From the NCBI GenBank assembly GCA_003955985.1, contig CP033784.1:1736001-1800000 (forward strand): a DNA stretch of 64,000 bases, read 5' to 3'. The translations under genes and the position numbers were made by a program. The notes under the pieces are model-generated. The model made no database searches. It saw nothing but the letters and a program-made list of their open reading frames with translations, and was not told where the DNA came from. This stretch comes from Corynebacterium jeikeium. GTDB lineage: Bacteria > Actinomycetota > Actinomycetes > Mycobacteriales > Mycobacteriaceae. Shown piece after piece: positions 35,030-44,549 of the stretch; the stretch's first letter is position 1; the number at the start of each line of letters is the position of its first letter.

Positions 35030-36163
35030 TCAGTTCTGCGACAGCAAATCCGATACTTCCGCAATAAGCCGCCGCACACTCGTCTCGTCCCGCACAGCCA
35101 GCCGCCACCACGAACCGTCCAAACCGGCGAAGGTGTCGCAACGCCGCACGGCTACTCCGCGCGCAGCGAGCCGCTGTCTCAGGCGCTCGTGCTTGACGAC
35201 GTCAACCTCCGCAGCGCCCGGACCATCATGCGTGCTCAGGGCAACCCCCGGGCGTGCCAGCACAAAGGGAGCCTTGGAATCCAACACCTGCCAGCCGGCG
35301 GCTACTAACAGCTGTGTCATAGCCTCGCGCTGCTGACCAATCTCAGCGCGGATTTGTGGCAACAGCTCTGCCTCGCGACACGCGATTGCCGCCATAGCGG
35401 TAAGTTGCAGCGTGCCCAGTGGCCAGTGCGGACGCAGTCGCCCCAACTTCGCCAGGAGCTCAGGGGTTCCCAGTGCGTAACCACAGCGCAGGCCTGCGAT
35501 TGCCCAGGTCTTAGTCATGCTGCGGAAAACGATGACATTATCGGGGATGCTGTTCGCTTCCCCCGGCCTGCAATCAGCTAGTGAGCACCGCCGAATAATC
35601 TCACCATCGGCGACGTCCATAAATGCCTCATCCACGACCAAGATCCCACAACGGCTGGCGAGCCCCCGCAGGTCATCCGCTGAATGAGCAACACCGGTGG
35701 GGTTAGTCGGATTGCCGATGATGACCATCCGACCGTCAAGCTGCTGGGAATGCGGGGAGGAGGCGTTCTCGTGGACGTCGGCAAGCGTAGGCGTGAGCGT
35801 GTACGGCGACGGCAGTACCAGCGAATCCACCCCGACTCCCGCGGCGTGGAACGCGGCTTCAGGTTCGGTGAACTGCGGCTGGACAATGGTGGCGGACAAG
35901 CCCAGGTGCGGCAAGAGCGAAAAGCCCTCGGCGACGCCGTGGAGAAGCAGTACCTCGTCGGCGCTGCGATTGTGGTTGGCGGCAATGGCAGCGCGGACGT
36001 CGGCATCGAGCTGCGCAGACGGATACGCGGCAAGTTCTCCGAGGGACGTGGCAAGCGAGTCCTGCAGCCACTGCGGTGTGGTGCCGTGAACATTGACGGC
36101 AAAGTCCAGGTCAGCGCCATGGGCGGCCTGATCGCCGTGATAGCGCAGCGGGTCGTCTAACAT
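35030..36163 (-). CDS. Aminotransferase class I/II, CobC (threonine-phosphate decarboxylase)-like
   Basis: A 377-aa fold-type I PLP enzyme. The PLP lysine is residue 218 in FRSMTKTWAIAGLRCGY; the NPTNPTGV loop (151-158) and VVDEAFMD (177-184) are conserved. It resembles both HisC and CobC; actinobacterial homologues beside Nif3 are usually called CobC-like. With cobD at 39273 it could make (R)-1-amino-2-propanol phosphate for cobalamin, but a histidinol-phosphate role is not excluded. Its start is only 35 bp from the divergent HAD gene, so their promoters overlap. Confidence 0.85.
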   Translation of the reverse strand: MLDDPLRYHGDQAAHGADLDFAVNVHGTTPQWLQDSLATSLGELAAYPSAQLDADVRAAIAANHNRSADEVLLLHGVAEGFSLLPHLGLSATIVQPQFTEPEAAFHAAGVGVDSLVLPSPYTLTPTLADVHENASSPHSQQLDGRMVIIGNPTNPTGVAHSADDLRGLASRCGILVVDEAFMDVADGEIIRRCSLADCRPGEANSIPDNVIVFRSMTKTWAIAGLRCGYALGTPELLAKLGRLRPHWPLGTLQLTAMAAIACREAELLPQIRAEIGQQREAMTQLLVAAGWQVLDSKAPFVLARPGVALSTHDGPGAAEVDVVKHERLRQRLAARGVAVRRCDTFAGLDGSWWRLAVRDETSVRRLIAEVSDLLSQN

Positions 36164-36198
36164 GCCATCCAGCCTAATGACCTTTTAGGATGAACAAT

Positions 36199-36879
36199 AT
36201 GTCCACTGGCCATCGCCCCACTGTCCTTATTGATGTCGACGGCACCATCGCCGATTCTCTCCCCGCAATCGCACATGGGTTCCGCCTTGCATTGAAGGCA
36301 ATTGACCACCCACTTCCGCCCGAGAGCTTTATCAACACGATCCCCGGCCCGCCAATGGTGGAGACACTCGCATCCCTCGGACTTTCCGACGAACAAGTCG
36401 ACCGAGCCTTCGCTGTGTACATGGAGCATCAACACGCCGGTGCTTGGCAGCGTGCCGAGATGTTCCCCGGCTGGCCGGAGCTCCTGCGCGATTGGCGGGC
36501 AGCTGGTGTCCAACTAGCCACTGCGACGTCCAAGGGCGAGTACTTCGCCCGTAAAACCTTGGACAATTTCGGAGTTCTCGACGCCCTTGACTTCATCGGC
36601 GCCGCCAGCGACGACGGCTCACGACAGACAAAGACTGAGGTCATTGAGTACACGCTCAAGGAGTTGGGCATTGAAACCGATGAAGCAGTGCGTCCGCACG
36701 GTTCGGTCGTAATGGTTGGCGATCGCATCCATGATTTTGAGGGCGCCGCACAGTTCGGCATCCCCGCCATCGCTGTTAAATGGGGCTACGGCTCGGAATC
36801 TGAGTGGGCATCGGCAGCGGCGGTGGCGTCCTCGCCTGAGGACCTGAATCGTGTTGTGCGGGAAATGTTGTATCTTTAA
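36199..36879 (+). CDS. HAD hydrolase, phosphoglycolate-phosphatase-like
   Basis: A 226-aa HAD phosphatase. The nucleophile motif is LIDVDGTIADS (Asp12, Asp14), motif II is ATATSKG, and the acidic motif is MVGDRIHDFEGA. The small helical cap between residues 20 and 85 places it with the Gph/PGP subgroup. TAGGAT (36186-36191) seven bases before ATG 36199 looks like a -10 box giving a leaderless mRNA; ATG 36190 falls inside that box and is less likely. The substrate is unknown. It is followed by a low-molecular-weight phosphatase in the same direction. Confidence 0.85.
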   Translation: MSTGHRPTVLIDVDGTIADSLPAIAHGFRLALKAIDHPLPPESFINTIPGPPMVETLASLGLSDEQVDRAFAVYMEHQHAGAWQRAEMFPGWPELLRDWRAAGVQLATATSKGEYFARKTLDNFGVLDALDFIGAASDDGSRQTKTEVIEYTLKELGIETDEAVRPHGSVVMVGDRIHDFEGAAQFGIPAIAVKWGYGSESEWASAAAVASSPEDLNRVVREMLYL

Positions 36880-36947
36880 GACTCGTCAACGATTAGTGAC
36901 AATCCTATTTTTATTTTCCGAGAAGTTTGGTTTTGCCTATTATGCTT

Positions 36948-37451
36948 ATGAACTCGTCGCATCGTACTGAGTCCGTGTACGTCGTGTTTGTCTGCTCCGG
37001 AAATATCTGCCGCTCCCCCATGGCTGAAATCATCGTCCGTGACGCGGTTGAAGCCAATGCGCTTGCCGACGATGTCCTGCTCGCCTCCTGCGGAATCGGC
37101 GGCTGGCATGTCGGCGAACCCGCCGACGAGCGAGCACAAGCCGAGCTGGAAAATGCTGGCTACGATCCGAACCACACCGCGGCACAGCTGGGCGATGAGC
37201 ACATGGATGCAACGCTTTTCATCGCCATGGATGAATCGCACATCAATGGTCTACTCCACGCTGGCGTGCCAAAAGAGAAGATTCGCCTGATGCGCTCCTT
37301 CGACCCGGCATCCCCGAAGGGGGCCGTCGTGGCCGATCCTTACTACGGAGGTCCGGAGGGATTCGTCCGCACTCGAAACGAAATTGAGGCCGCGACGCCG
37401 GGAATCATCGCATGGTTGCGTGAGACTCTGGCGCTGGCCTCTGAGCGCTAA
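36948..37451 (+). CDS. Low molecular weight protein-tyrosine phosphatase
   Basis: A 167-aa LMW-PTP. The P-loop CxxxxxR is VCSGNICRSP (Cys16, Arg22), and the general acid is in DPYYGG near the C-terminus, as in PtpA and Wzb. It dephosphorylates protein tyrosine; in mycobacteria PtpA is secreted, but no signal is seen here. Start choice is uncertain: TTG 36927, ATG 36942 and ATG 36948 are in frame, and none has a convincing ribosome site. Its stop overlaps the stop of the convergent GtrA gene by 4 bp. Confidence 0.9.
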   Translation: MNSSHRTESVYVVFVCSGNICRSPMAEIIVRDAVEANALADDVLLASCGIGGWHVGEPADERAQAELENAGYDPNHTAAQLGDEHMDATLFIAMDESHINGLLHAGVPKEKIRLMRSFDPASPKGAVVADPYYGGPEGFVRTRNEIEAATPGIIAWLRETLALASER

Positions 37452-38029
37452 GGTTTCAAAACAACCTTTTCTTTTGTTTTGCTGGCATTGCCCCGGTTTC
37501 GAAACGCCCAAATCTTATTCAAGATGAAGTTAGCGGGCGTGCCCAAAATAACGCCGATAAGGTTTGCCCAGTAGAGGCGGTTTCTAAAGCCGGTGGAGTC
37601 GTCGAAAATATCCACCGGCAGTGCCAGCGGCGAGGTGGGGTTAGTCAGCAGCGTGATGACTACCAGGTTCACAATCAGCGCTGAGATACCTGCAAATAAA
37701 AATGGGAAGAACTGCCTAAACCAGTTCGGGCGATTGTCAGTTCGGAAAGTCCAGGACCGGTTGAGCTGGAAGTTCCAGATGTTAGCCACGACAAACGCCA
37801 GAGTTGCATAGACGTGGGAGTAACGGATATTCCACCGCGTTCCGAACAAGTTCATAAACACGTCGTGCTCATTGGTGCCCAGACTGAGACCCAACTTGCG
37901 GGCAATAATCACGACAATCAGGTTGACAACCACACCTGTGCCGCCGACCAGACCGAACTTGATGAACTGGCGCGAGACTGTGCTGAAGCGGCGTGAAGGC
38001 GAAGATTTCGCTGTTTGCGTGCCCACCAC
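37448..38029 (-). CDS. GtrA-family membrane protein
   Basis: A 193-aa protein with four predicted membrane helices in the GtrA pattern: FIKFGLVGGTGVVVNLIVV, VANIWNFQLNRSWTF, and the closing FILNKIWAFRN. GtrA-like proteins are thought to flip prenyl-linked sugars or take part in cell-wall polysaccharide assembly. GTG 38029 is chosen because GAGAGG lies four to seven bases upstream (GTG 38026 is equally possible); the TTG at 38071 would add 14 residues without a ribosome site. Confidence 0.85.
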   Translation of the reverse strand: MVGTQTAKSSPSRRFSTVSRQFIKFGLVGGTGVVVNLIVVIIARKLGLSLGTNEHDVFMNLFGTRWNIRYSHVYATLAFVVANIWNFQLNRSWTFRTDNRPNWFRQFFPFLFAGISALIVNLVVITLLTNPTSPLALPVDIFDDSTGFRNRLYWANLIGVILGTPANFILNKIWAFRNRGNASKTKEKVVLKP

Positions 38030-38289
38030 GACACCTCTCTTTCCATCTATCCCGGGTAGATTCCCCGTCAAATACGCTCAAACAACTTTACCCGAAGTTC
38101 ACTCAATCTCCGCGCAGGTGAATCGTTGTGAAAGCGAGATTTCCCTCACGGCAATCAGCCTTTTCCTCCCCCTCATCGCCTCATCAGCACTGTGCTCATT
38201 TGGTATGCACTTTTAAAACAGGTGCCACTGCCCACCCGCCGCAACAGTGCCATCCGCTCTAGTGCCAGCCACAGCACCGGGTAAGCTCA

Positions 38290-39276
38290 ATGAATGTGTT
38301 TAAGAATGTGCGCCAGTTTCTGACCCCTGGATGGGTTCTCACTGCGATTGTCGCCATTGCGTTTTCCTATCTCGCATTTACTGTTCTGGCTCCGTGGCAG
38401 TTGGGTAAGAACACCGCGACGCAGCATCGCAATCAGCAGCTTGAGCACTCATTCGAGCTCGACCCCGTAGATGTCAATGAGCTAATGCCCAAGGGCAAAG
38501 GCTTCGTCGAGGGCAACGAATGGCGTCGCGTTACCGCCACCGGGTCCTTCCTGCCGGATACCCGCGTACTATTGCGTAACCGCCCAGTAAATGGCGCACC
38601 CGCTGTCCAGGTACTCGATGTCTTCGTCGCTAACAATGGCGAAAACTACCTGGTCAACCGTGGCTTTGTACGCCCTACAGACTCCAGCACCCCCAATGTT
38701 GAGCCAGCCCCGAAGGGCACCTTGACTATCTCGGCCTTTACCCGCCGAAACGAGATTCCCGCCGAGACCGCTCCAATCGCCGGCACCCCGCCGCAGGTCT
38801 ACGGAATCAATACCAAGGAAGTGTCCGAGCTAGTCGACACCGAACTCAACCCCGATTGGCTTCAGCTCTCGGACAAATCCGATGCCGTCATCGAGGCCAT
38901 TCCGCTGCCCACTCTGGAGTCCGGCCCCTACCTCTCCTACGGCATTCAATGGATTTTCTTCGGCGCTCTCGTGCCGCTTGCCGTCGTCTGGTTCATTCGC
39001 GCTGAAATCGTCGAGCGCAGACGAGACCGCGCGGAGCAGGAGGAGATGGCCAAGAACCTCCGCGACGCCGAAGCCGCGGAACCAGTAGATGACGCTGATG
39101 CCACCGAGGCCGCAACACCCGAATCGGACGACGACGCCACTCCGACGCCTCCGCCGGCTAAGTCCGACGAGGATCGCGCCGCCGAGCTGCACCGTCAGCG
39201 CATGGCGCAACGCTACGGCAACACTGGCCACCGCGCCGCAGGTTATCGCGATAACCGATACGACGAGCGTTTCTAA
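38290..39276 (+). CDS. SURF1-family cytochrome oxidase assembly protein
   Basis: A 328-aa SURF1 homologue with one TM helix near each end of the core (residues ~15-38 and ~210-230) and an extracytoplasmic domain between. Landmarks are LAPWQLGK, GSFLPDTRVLLRNRP, VNRGFVRP and YLSYGIQWIFFGALVP. SURF1 helps insert haem a into cytochrome oxidase. The C-terminal ~95 residues are a charged cytoplasmic tail typical of actinobacterial forms. ATG 38290 is listed, but TAAGCT (38282-38287) eight bases before GTG 38296 suggests a leaderless start there. The stop overlaps that of cobD. Confidence 0.88.
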   Translation: MNVFKNVRQFLTPGWVLTAIVAIAFSYLAFTVLAPWQLGKNTATQHRNQQLEHSFELDPVDVNELMPKGKGFVEGNEWRRVTATGSFLPDTRVLLRNRPVNGAPAVQVLDVFVANNGENYLVNRGFVRPTDSSTPNVEPAPKGTLTISAFTRRNEIPAETAPIAGTPPQVYGINTKEVSELVDTELNPDWLQLSDKSDAVIEAIPLPTLESGPYLSYGIQWIFFGALVPLAVVWFIRAEIVERRRDRAEQEEMAKNLRDAEAAEPVDDADATEAATPESDDDATPTPPPAKSDEDRAAELHRQRMAQRYGNTGHRAAGYRDNRYDERF

Positions 39277-40241
39277 CTCTCAGCTCGCGCTTTCACGCGT
39301 CGGATACATCCGGCAATTACTGCTGCTCCGGCGCAGCTGAGCGCAACAATGTTTTGCACTCGCTTGCTCAGCCCTGCGGCACGCCGCACATCGGCCACCG
39401 CAGGCCTCCGACCACTGCCAAGCACCGGGCGCATCTCCACTCCGCTGGGATACACCGTCGCGCCGCCCAGCTGCAGCCCCAGCGCGCCTGCAGCGCTTGC
39501 CTCCACGACGCCCGCGTTTGGACTTGGGTGGTTGCCGGCGTCTCGTCGCCACGCTACCAATGCTTGACGACGGTCCGGACCTGCAACCACAGTTGCGACA
39601 GCTGTAAGTCTCGCGGGGAAGAACCCGGCGACGTCGTCAAGCCGTGCACTGGCCCACCCGAACTGTCGATAGCGAGCGTTGCGGTACCCCACCATCGCGT
39701 CGAGGGTATTAGCCGCTCGATGAGCGACCACACCAGGAGCGCCTGCAATGGCACCCCACATGAGAGTGCCGGTGACTGCGTCGGAGGTATTTTCAGCGAG
39801 CGATTCGACGGTCGCTCGGGCGATGCCATCAGCGTCGAGAGCTTCCGGATCACGCGAACACAACCACGGCACAAGTTCGCGGGCGGCATCGATGTCGCCG
39901 GAGGTGAGTCGGTCAGTCATGCGCTCGCCAGTACGGCGGAGAGTGGTGCCGCCGAGCGAAGCCCACGTGGCGGCAGCCAGCGTGAGACTCGGTGCGACTG
40001 TGCTGACTGCGGCGGTAAGCGCTACCGGTGTGGCCACGGCGATTGCGGTGAACGCCACTCCGCGCGCTTTGGAGTCGGCGTAGATTCGGCGCTCAAGTTT
40101 GCTGACGGCCTGCCCGTAGAGGGCCACCGGATGGTGATTGGTGGGGTCTGCGAAAATGCGGTCAAGTGCATACCCCACTGCGATAGCCGCACCACGCCGC
40201 CAGAGGTGTCGACTTCTGGCATGTGTACGCAATCTAATCAA
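39273..40241 (-). CDS. cobD: Adenosylcobinamide-phosphate synthase CobD/CbiB
   Basis: A 322-aa membrane enzyme that attaches aminopropanol phosphate to adenosylcobyric acid. The family N-terminus GYALDRIFADPTNHHPVALYGQ is clear, as are LAENTSDAVTGTLMWGAIAG and YRNARYRQFGWASARLDD. AGGGA just before TTG 40241 supports this start; ATG 40268 would overlap the upstream peptidase gene by more. The coding region overlaps the upstream gene's stop, implying coupling. Together with the CobC-like gene it indicates late cobalamin steps, but no complete cob cluster is in the window. Confidence 0.88.
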   Translation of the reverse strand: MIRLRTHARSRHLWRRGAAIAVGYALDRIFADPTNHHPVALYGQAVSKLERRIYADSKARGVAFTAIAVATPVALTAAVSTVAPSLTLAAATWASLGGTTLRRTGERMTDRLTSGDIDAARELVPWLCSRDPEALDADGIARATVESLAENTSDAVTGTLMWGAIAGAPGVVAHRAANTLDAMVGYRNARYRQFGWASARLDDVAGFFPARLTAVATVVAGPDRRQALVAWRRDAGNHPSPNAGVVEASAAGALGLQLGGATVYPSGVEMRPVLGSGRRPAVADVRRAAGLSKRVQNIVALSCAGAAVIAGCIRRVKARAES

Positions 40242-40839
40242 ACTGTCCCTGCAGAACGGCTGCGACATCGAGCGGAGTGACATGCGCTGCCGGATGGCGG
40301 TGCTGCGATGCAGCCATCAAGGTGTAATCACAAGTGTGCCGGATACCGAGCAAGTGCCCAAACTCGTGGGCAAGAGTGCTGCGAATTGCATCGGGATAGA
40401 GAGTGGAAGTAACGAAAACCGTCATCTCCTTACTAATTTCCGATGCAGAAGCTAAGACTCGCGAGTCCGGCCTTGGCACATAGCGAACGTTCACAGTATC
40501 CGAATCAGCCTTGTCCTTGGTCACTTCCCGAAGCACTACCTTGCCACCGAGCTTTTCATTCCACTCTTGAGTAGCAGCATCTAGCTGTGCGCGGTACGGA
40601 AAATCCGGGGCAACAACGTAATCCAAAGTGCCGTCGGCAATGTAGGAAGGCATCTGATCCGAGAGATGGAGAATCGACGGATTATCCACCGGCTCTCCCG
40701 CATCTGCAGCCTTGACCATTGCTTTACAGGTGGCCGAATCGATTATCGGTTTACCATCCCCGCCGATTGCGTAGGCGGGAGCGCCCGCGAGCAGAGATCC
40801 GACAAAAACAATGGTGGCAAGCGATTTTGTAAAACGCAC
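40234..40839 (-). CDS. Secreted zinc metallopeptidase-like protein
   Basis: A 201-aa exported protein. The N-terminus is a Sec signal peptide (VRFTKSLATIVFVGSLLAG, cleavage probably after AYA). The zinc motif HEFGHLLGIRH (HExxHxxGxxH, metzincin type) is followed by an MAASQH Met-turn-like segment. The substrate is unknown. The frame runs far upstream through the tRNA-Val and its terminator, so a start after the terminator is required: GTG 40839 gives the cleanest signal peptide, GTG 40857 is possible. It ends overlapping cobD. Confidence 0.82.
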   Translation of the reverse strand: MRFTKSLATIVFVGSLLAGAPAYAIGGDGKPIIDSATCKAMVKAADAGEPVDNPSILHLSDQMPSYIADGTLDYVVAPDFPYRAQLDAATQEWNEKLGGKVVLREVTKDKADSDTVNVRYVPRPDSRVLASASEISKEMTVFVTSTLYPDAIRSTLAHEFGHLLGIRHTCDYTLMAASQHRHPAAHVTPLDVAAVLQGQFD

Positions 40840-40863
40840 AGACCGGAAGTTTAGCACAAACAA

Positions 40864-40903
40864 AATCCGCCCGGATTCTCCATTACAAGAATCCGGGCGG
40901 ATT
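40864..40903 (-). terminator. Terminator of tRNA-Val
   Basis: A perfect 15-bp inverted repeat (40889-40903 with 40864-40878) has a 10-nt loop and, reading along the minus strand, a TTTTGTTT tail. It lies 7 bp beyond the tRNA 3' end. Confidence 0.9.
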
Positions 40904-40910
40904 ATGTCTG

Positions 40911-40982
40911 TGCGGCGAGAGGGTTTCGAACCCCCGACCGCTGGTGTGTAAAACCAGAGCTCTACCGCTGAGCTATCGCCGC
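40911..40982 (-). tRNA. tRNA-Val (UAC anticodon)
   Basis: A 72-nt cloverleaf on the minus strand: acceptor GCGGCGA/TCGCCGC, D arm GCTC/GAGC, anticodon stem CTGGT/ACCAG with loop TTTACAC (anticodon TAC), T loop TTCGAAA, discriminator A. CCA is not encoded. Confidence 0.95.
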
Positions 40983-41105
40983 GCTGCTGCGAAACTCTAA
41001 CACACGGCAAACATAGATTGCCAATTGCGCACTACAAACAGCGTTTATGTAGATTGTTTCAACAGCTCAGCTAGTAGCCGATTCAAACGAGACAGCTAAA
41101 GCCGG

Positions 41106-41516
41106 CTAACTAGAGCGCTGCACCAGGCAATTGCCCTGCCAATCCCCCAGCCGGAGCGCCGAGGTGTTGGAGAAACCTGCCAGCTGTGCGGACTCGTCAA
41201 TCACGCCAGGATCAATGGCACCCGGCTGACCAGCGCCCGGCGTGAGTAGCCAAACGCGACCTTCATCCTCCAAAGGGCGGGAAGCATCCACAAGACCATC
41301 GACCAAGTCGCCGTCTTCTTCACGCCACCACAGCAATACGACGTCGACAACTTCATCCGTGTCTTCGTCGAGCAGGTCTGCATCCAGGAAATTCTCGACC
41401 GACTCACTGATTGCTGAGTCACAGTCTGTATCCCAGCCAACCTCCTGGACTAGCTGACCTTCCTTGATGCCGAGCCTGCTCGCATATTCATGAGCAGCGC
41501 CTGTGGCGTTGACCAC
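41106..41516 (-). CDS. DUF3052 family protein
   Basis: A 136-aa acidic cytosolic protein of the actinobacterial DUF3052 family, commonly found divergent from aceE as here. Visible landmarks are YASRLGIKEGQLVQEVGWD, a strongly acidic middle, VVLLWWREEDGDL and VWLLTPGAGQPG. Molecular function is not known. The start is GTG at 41516 with GGAGGAAAAGGGAA upstream. The conserved pairing with aceE suggests a link to pyruvate metabolism or just shared regulation. Confidence 0.85.
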   Translation of the reverse strand: MVNATGAAHEYASRLGIKEGQLVQEVGWDTDCDSAISESVENFLDADLLDEDTDEVVDVVLLWWREEDGDLVDGLVDASRPLEDEGRVWLLTPGAGQPGAIDPGVIDESAQLAGFSNTSALRLGDWQGNCLVQRSS

Positions 41517-41792
41517 TTCCCTTTTCCTCCTCTAGAAAAACTATTCAGCTCGATTTTTCGAACTATGTGCAGGAATTTTACCGCTCAAATACATTTTTCA
41601 CAGCTGCAAAATAAGAATTTCCCCAAAAAGGTGCAGTTTTCGCAGTGTTCTTCGCAATGTTCGTCGTAAAGCCAAGCGGATTATTCAGTGAAAGCGTGTG
41701 TAAGAAACGGCTGGGGGCACAACAAACGATTCAGAAGTAGAGTGGAGAAAAATAACCTTTGCCTTTCCTTCAGGGACTGAAAGGAGCTCACA

Positions 41793-44549
41793 ATGTCCGA
41801 TACATCGTCAGGTACGCCACAAGCCCACTCTGATGAGTCAAATTTTGCCCTTATCCGTGATGGGGTCGCCTCCTATCTCACGGATGCAGATCCTGAAGAG
41901 ACCAAGGAGTGGCTTGAGTCTCTCGACGGCCTGCTGGAAGAGGCAGGTCCGGAACGCGCACGCTTCCTCATGCTGCGGCTGCTGGAACGTGCCACGGCAA
42001 AGCGCGTGGCCCTACCGCCGCTGACCTCGACAGACCTCGTCAACACCATCCCGACTGAGATGGAGCCAGAATTCCCAGGCGATGAGGACATTGAGCGCCG
42101 CTACCGCAAGTGGATCCGCTGGAATGCGGCAATTATGGTCCATCGCGCACAGCGTCCAGGTATCGGCGTGGGCGGACATATCTCCACCTATGCGGGTGCC
42201 GCACCGCTTTACGAGGTCGGCTTTAACCACTTCTTCCGCGGCAAGGACCACCCAGGCGGCGGTGACCACGTCTTCTTCCAGGGCCACGCTTCGCCGGGCA
42301 TGTACGCCCGTGCATTCCTAGAGGGGCGCCTGACCGAAGAGGACCTCGACGGTTTCCGTCAGGAAGTCTCCCTCGGTGAGGGCAATGGCCTTCCCTCCTA
42401 CCCGCACCCGCATGGCATGCCGGAGTTCTGGGAGTTCCCGACGGTGTCTATGGGGCTGGGACCAATTAACGCTATCTACCAGGCCCGTTTTAACCGCTAT
42501 CTCCACGACCGCGGCATCAAGGACACTTCCCAGCAGCACGTTTGGGCCTTCCTCGGTGACGGCGAAATGGACGAGCCGGAATCCCGTGGTGCCATTCAGC
42601 ATGCGGCGCTGAACAACCTGGACAACCTGACATTCGTCATTAACTGCAACCTGCAACGTCTCGACGGTCCGGTGCGCGGTAACACCAGCATCATCCAAGA
42701 GTTGGAGTCGTTCTTCCGCGGCGCTGGTTGGAATGTCATCAAGGTCGTTTGGGGCCGCGAATGGGACGAGCTCTTCGCCAAGGACAAGGACGGCGCACTA
42801 GTCGACCTGATGAATAAGTTCTGCGATGGCGATTACCAGACGCTGAAGGCTAACAACGGCGCTTGGGTGCGAGAGCACTTCTTCGGCCGTGACCCGCGCA
42901 CTGCCAAGCTGGTCGAGGACATGACCGACGAGGAGATTTGGAACCTCCGTCGCGGTGGCCACGACTACCGCAAGATTTACGCTGCCTACAAGAAGGCCTT
43001 GGAGACCAAGGATCAGCCGACTGTCATCCTGGCGCACACGGTTAAGGGCTATGGCCTTGGCCACAACTTCGAGGGCCGCAACGCGACCCACCAGATGAAG
43101 AAGCTAGCACTCGACGACCTGAAGCTTTTCCGCGATAACCAGCGCATTCCAATCTCCGACGAGGAGCTGGAGAAGGATCCCTACCTGCCGCCGTACTACA
43201 ACCCGGGCCCGGAGTCCGAGGAAGTGCAGTACATGCTGGAGCGGCGTAAGGAGCTCGGCGGTTTCGTGCCGGAGCGCCGCACTAGCTACGAGCCTCTGAC
43301 AGTGCCAAAGCCTGAGAGCCTGAAGAACCTGCTCAAGGGATCAGGTAAGCAGAAGGTTGCCACCACTATGGCGACGGTGCGTGTTTTCAGGGACCTGATG
43401 CGCGATAAAGAACTCAAGGACCGCTTCGTGCCCATCATCCCTGATGAGGCCCGTACTTTCGGCATGGACTCCTGGTTCCCGACGCTGAAGATTTACAACC
43501 CGCACGGCCAGAATTACACTCCGGTCGACCATGAGCTGATGCTGTCCTACAAGGAAGCGAAGGACGGCCAGATTCTGCACGAGGGCATCTCCGAGGCGGG
43601 CTCTGTGGGCTCGTTTACCGCTGTCGGCTCAGCGTACGCCACCCATGGCGTGGCCATGATTCCGCTCTACATCTTCTACTCGATGTTCGGTTTCCAGCGC
43701 ACGGCTGACTCCATTTGGGCCGCTGGTGACCAGATGTCCCGTGGCTTCCTGCTCGGCGCTACAGCTGGTCGCACGACGCTGACCGGTGAAGGCCTGCAGC
43801 ACATGGACGGTCACTCCCAGCTGCTGGCGGCTACGAACCCGTCTGTGGTCTCCTACGACCCGGCGTTTGCCTACGAGATTGCCTACATCGTCTGCGACGG
43901 TATCGACCGCATGTACGGGCCAGAGCGCGGCGAAGATATCATCTACTACCTGACTATCTACAATGAGCCGACTTCGCAGCCGGCCGTCCCGGAAGACCTC
44001 GATGTCGAGGGGCTGCTTGGCGGTATCTACCGCTTCCGCAAGGCTGAGGGCGACAAGCATGTCAACCTGCTGGCTTCCGGCATTGGCATGCAGGAGGCGC
44101 TGCGCGCCGCGGACATCCTGGAAGACTACGGCGTGGCTTCCTCGATTTACTCGGTGACATCGTGGAATGAGCTGGCCCGCGATGGGCACGAGCGTGACAC
44201 TGAGCGTCTACACAACCCGACTGAAGAGGTCGACGACGCCTTCGTTACCCGCCAGCTGTCCGACACCGATGGGCCGTTCATCGCAGTGACCGACTTCCAG
44301 CGTGCGGTCCCGGAGCAGATTCGCAAGTGGGTTCCGGGTGACTACACCGTCCTCGGCACCGACGGCTACGGCTTCTCGGATACCCGTCCGGCCGCTCGCC
44401 GCTACTTCAACTCCGACGGCGAGTCAGTCGCTGTTGCGGCCCTGTCCGCACTGGCACGCGCTGGCAAGCTCGACATGGATGTCGCCCAGGAAGCCGCTGA
44501 AGAGCTGCAGATTACCGACCCAACTGCAACCATCCAGGACGCTGAATAA
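41793..44549 (+). CDS. aceE: Pyruvate dehydrogenase E1 component (homodimeric)
   Basis: A 918-aa AceE, the ThDP-dependent E1 that decarboxylates pyruvate in the pyruvate dehydrogenase complex. ThDP motif [14 protein letters not shown] with [11 protein letters not shown] is near residues 255-295; [22 protein letters not shown] and the C-terminal transketolase-like region [11 protein letters not shown] are conserved. GAAAGGAG precedes the ATG at 41793. The 275-bp upstream region is AT-rich with several CTGCAAA/TTCGCA-type elements that resemble RamB half sites only loosely. The stop codon overlaps the next start (TAATG). Confidence 0.96.
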   Translation: MSDTSSGTPQAHSDESNFALIRDGVASYLTDADPEETKEWLESLDGLLEEAGPERARFLMLRLLERATAKRVALPPLTSTDLVNTIPTEMEPEFPGDEDIERRYRKWIRWNAAIMVHRAQRPGIGVGGHISTYAGAAPLYEVGFNHFFRGKDHPGGGDHVFFQGHASPGMYARAFLEGRLTEEDLDGFRQEVSLGEGNGLPSYPHPHGMPEFWEFPTVSMGLGPINAIYQARFNRYLHDRGIKDTSQQHVWAFLGDGEMDEPESRGAIQHAALNNLDNLTFVINCNLQRLDGPVRGNTSIIQELESFFRGAGWNVIKVVWGREWDELFAKDKDGALVDLMNKFCDGDYQTLKANNGAWVREHFFGRDPRTAKLVEDMTDEEIWNLRRGGHDYRKIYAAYKKALETKDQPTVILAHTVKGYGLGHNFEGRNATHQMKKLALDDLKLFRDNQRIPISDEELEKDPYLPPYYNPGPESEEVQYMLERRKELGGFVPERRTSYEPLTVPKPESLKNLLKGSGKQKVATTMATVRVFRDLMRDKELKDRFVPIIPDEARTFGMDSWFPTLKIYNPHGQNYTPVDHELMLSYKEAKDGQILHEGISEAGSVGSFTAVGSAYATHGVAMIPLYIFYSMFGFQRTADSIWAAGDQMSRGFLLGATAGRTTLTGEGLQHMDGHSQLLAATNPSVVSYDPAFAYEIAYIVCDGIDRMYGPERGEDIIYYLTIYNEPTSQPAVPEDLDVEGLLGGIYRFRKAEGDKHVNLLASGIGMQEALRAADILEDYGVASSIYSVTSWNELARDGHERDTERLHNPTEEVDDAFVTRQLSDTDGPFIAVTDFQRAVPEQIRKWVPGDYTVLGTDGYGFSDTRPAARRYFNSDGESVAVAALSALARAGKLDMDVAQEAAEELQITDPTATIQDAE

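Noticed and set aside
40840..41010. Longer N-terminus for the metallopeptidase
   Set aside because: It would translate through tRNA-Val and its terminator; the signal peptide begins after them.
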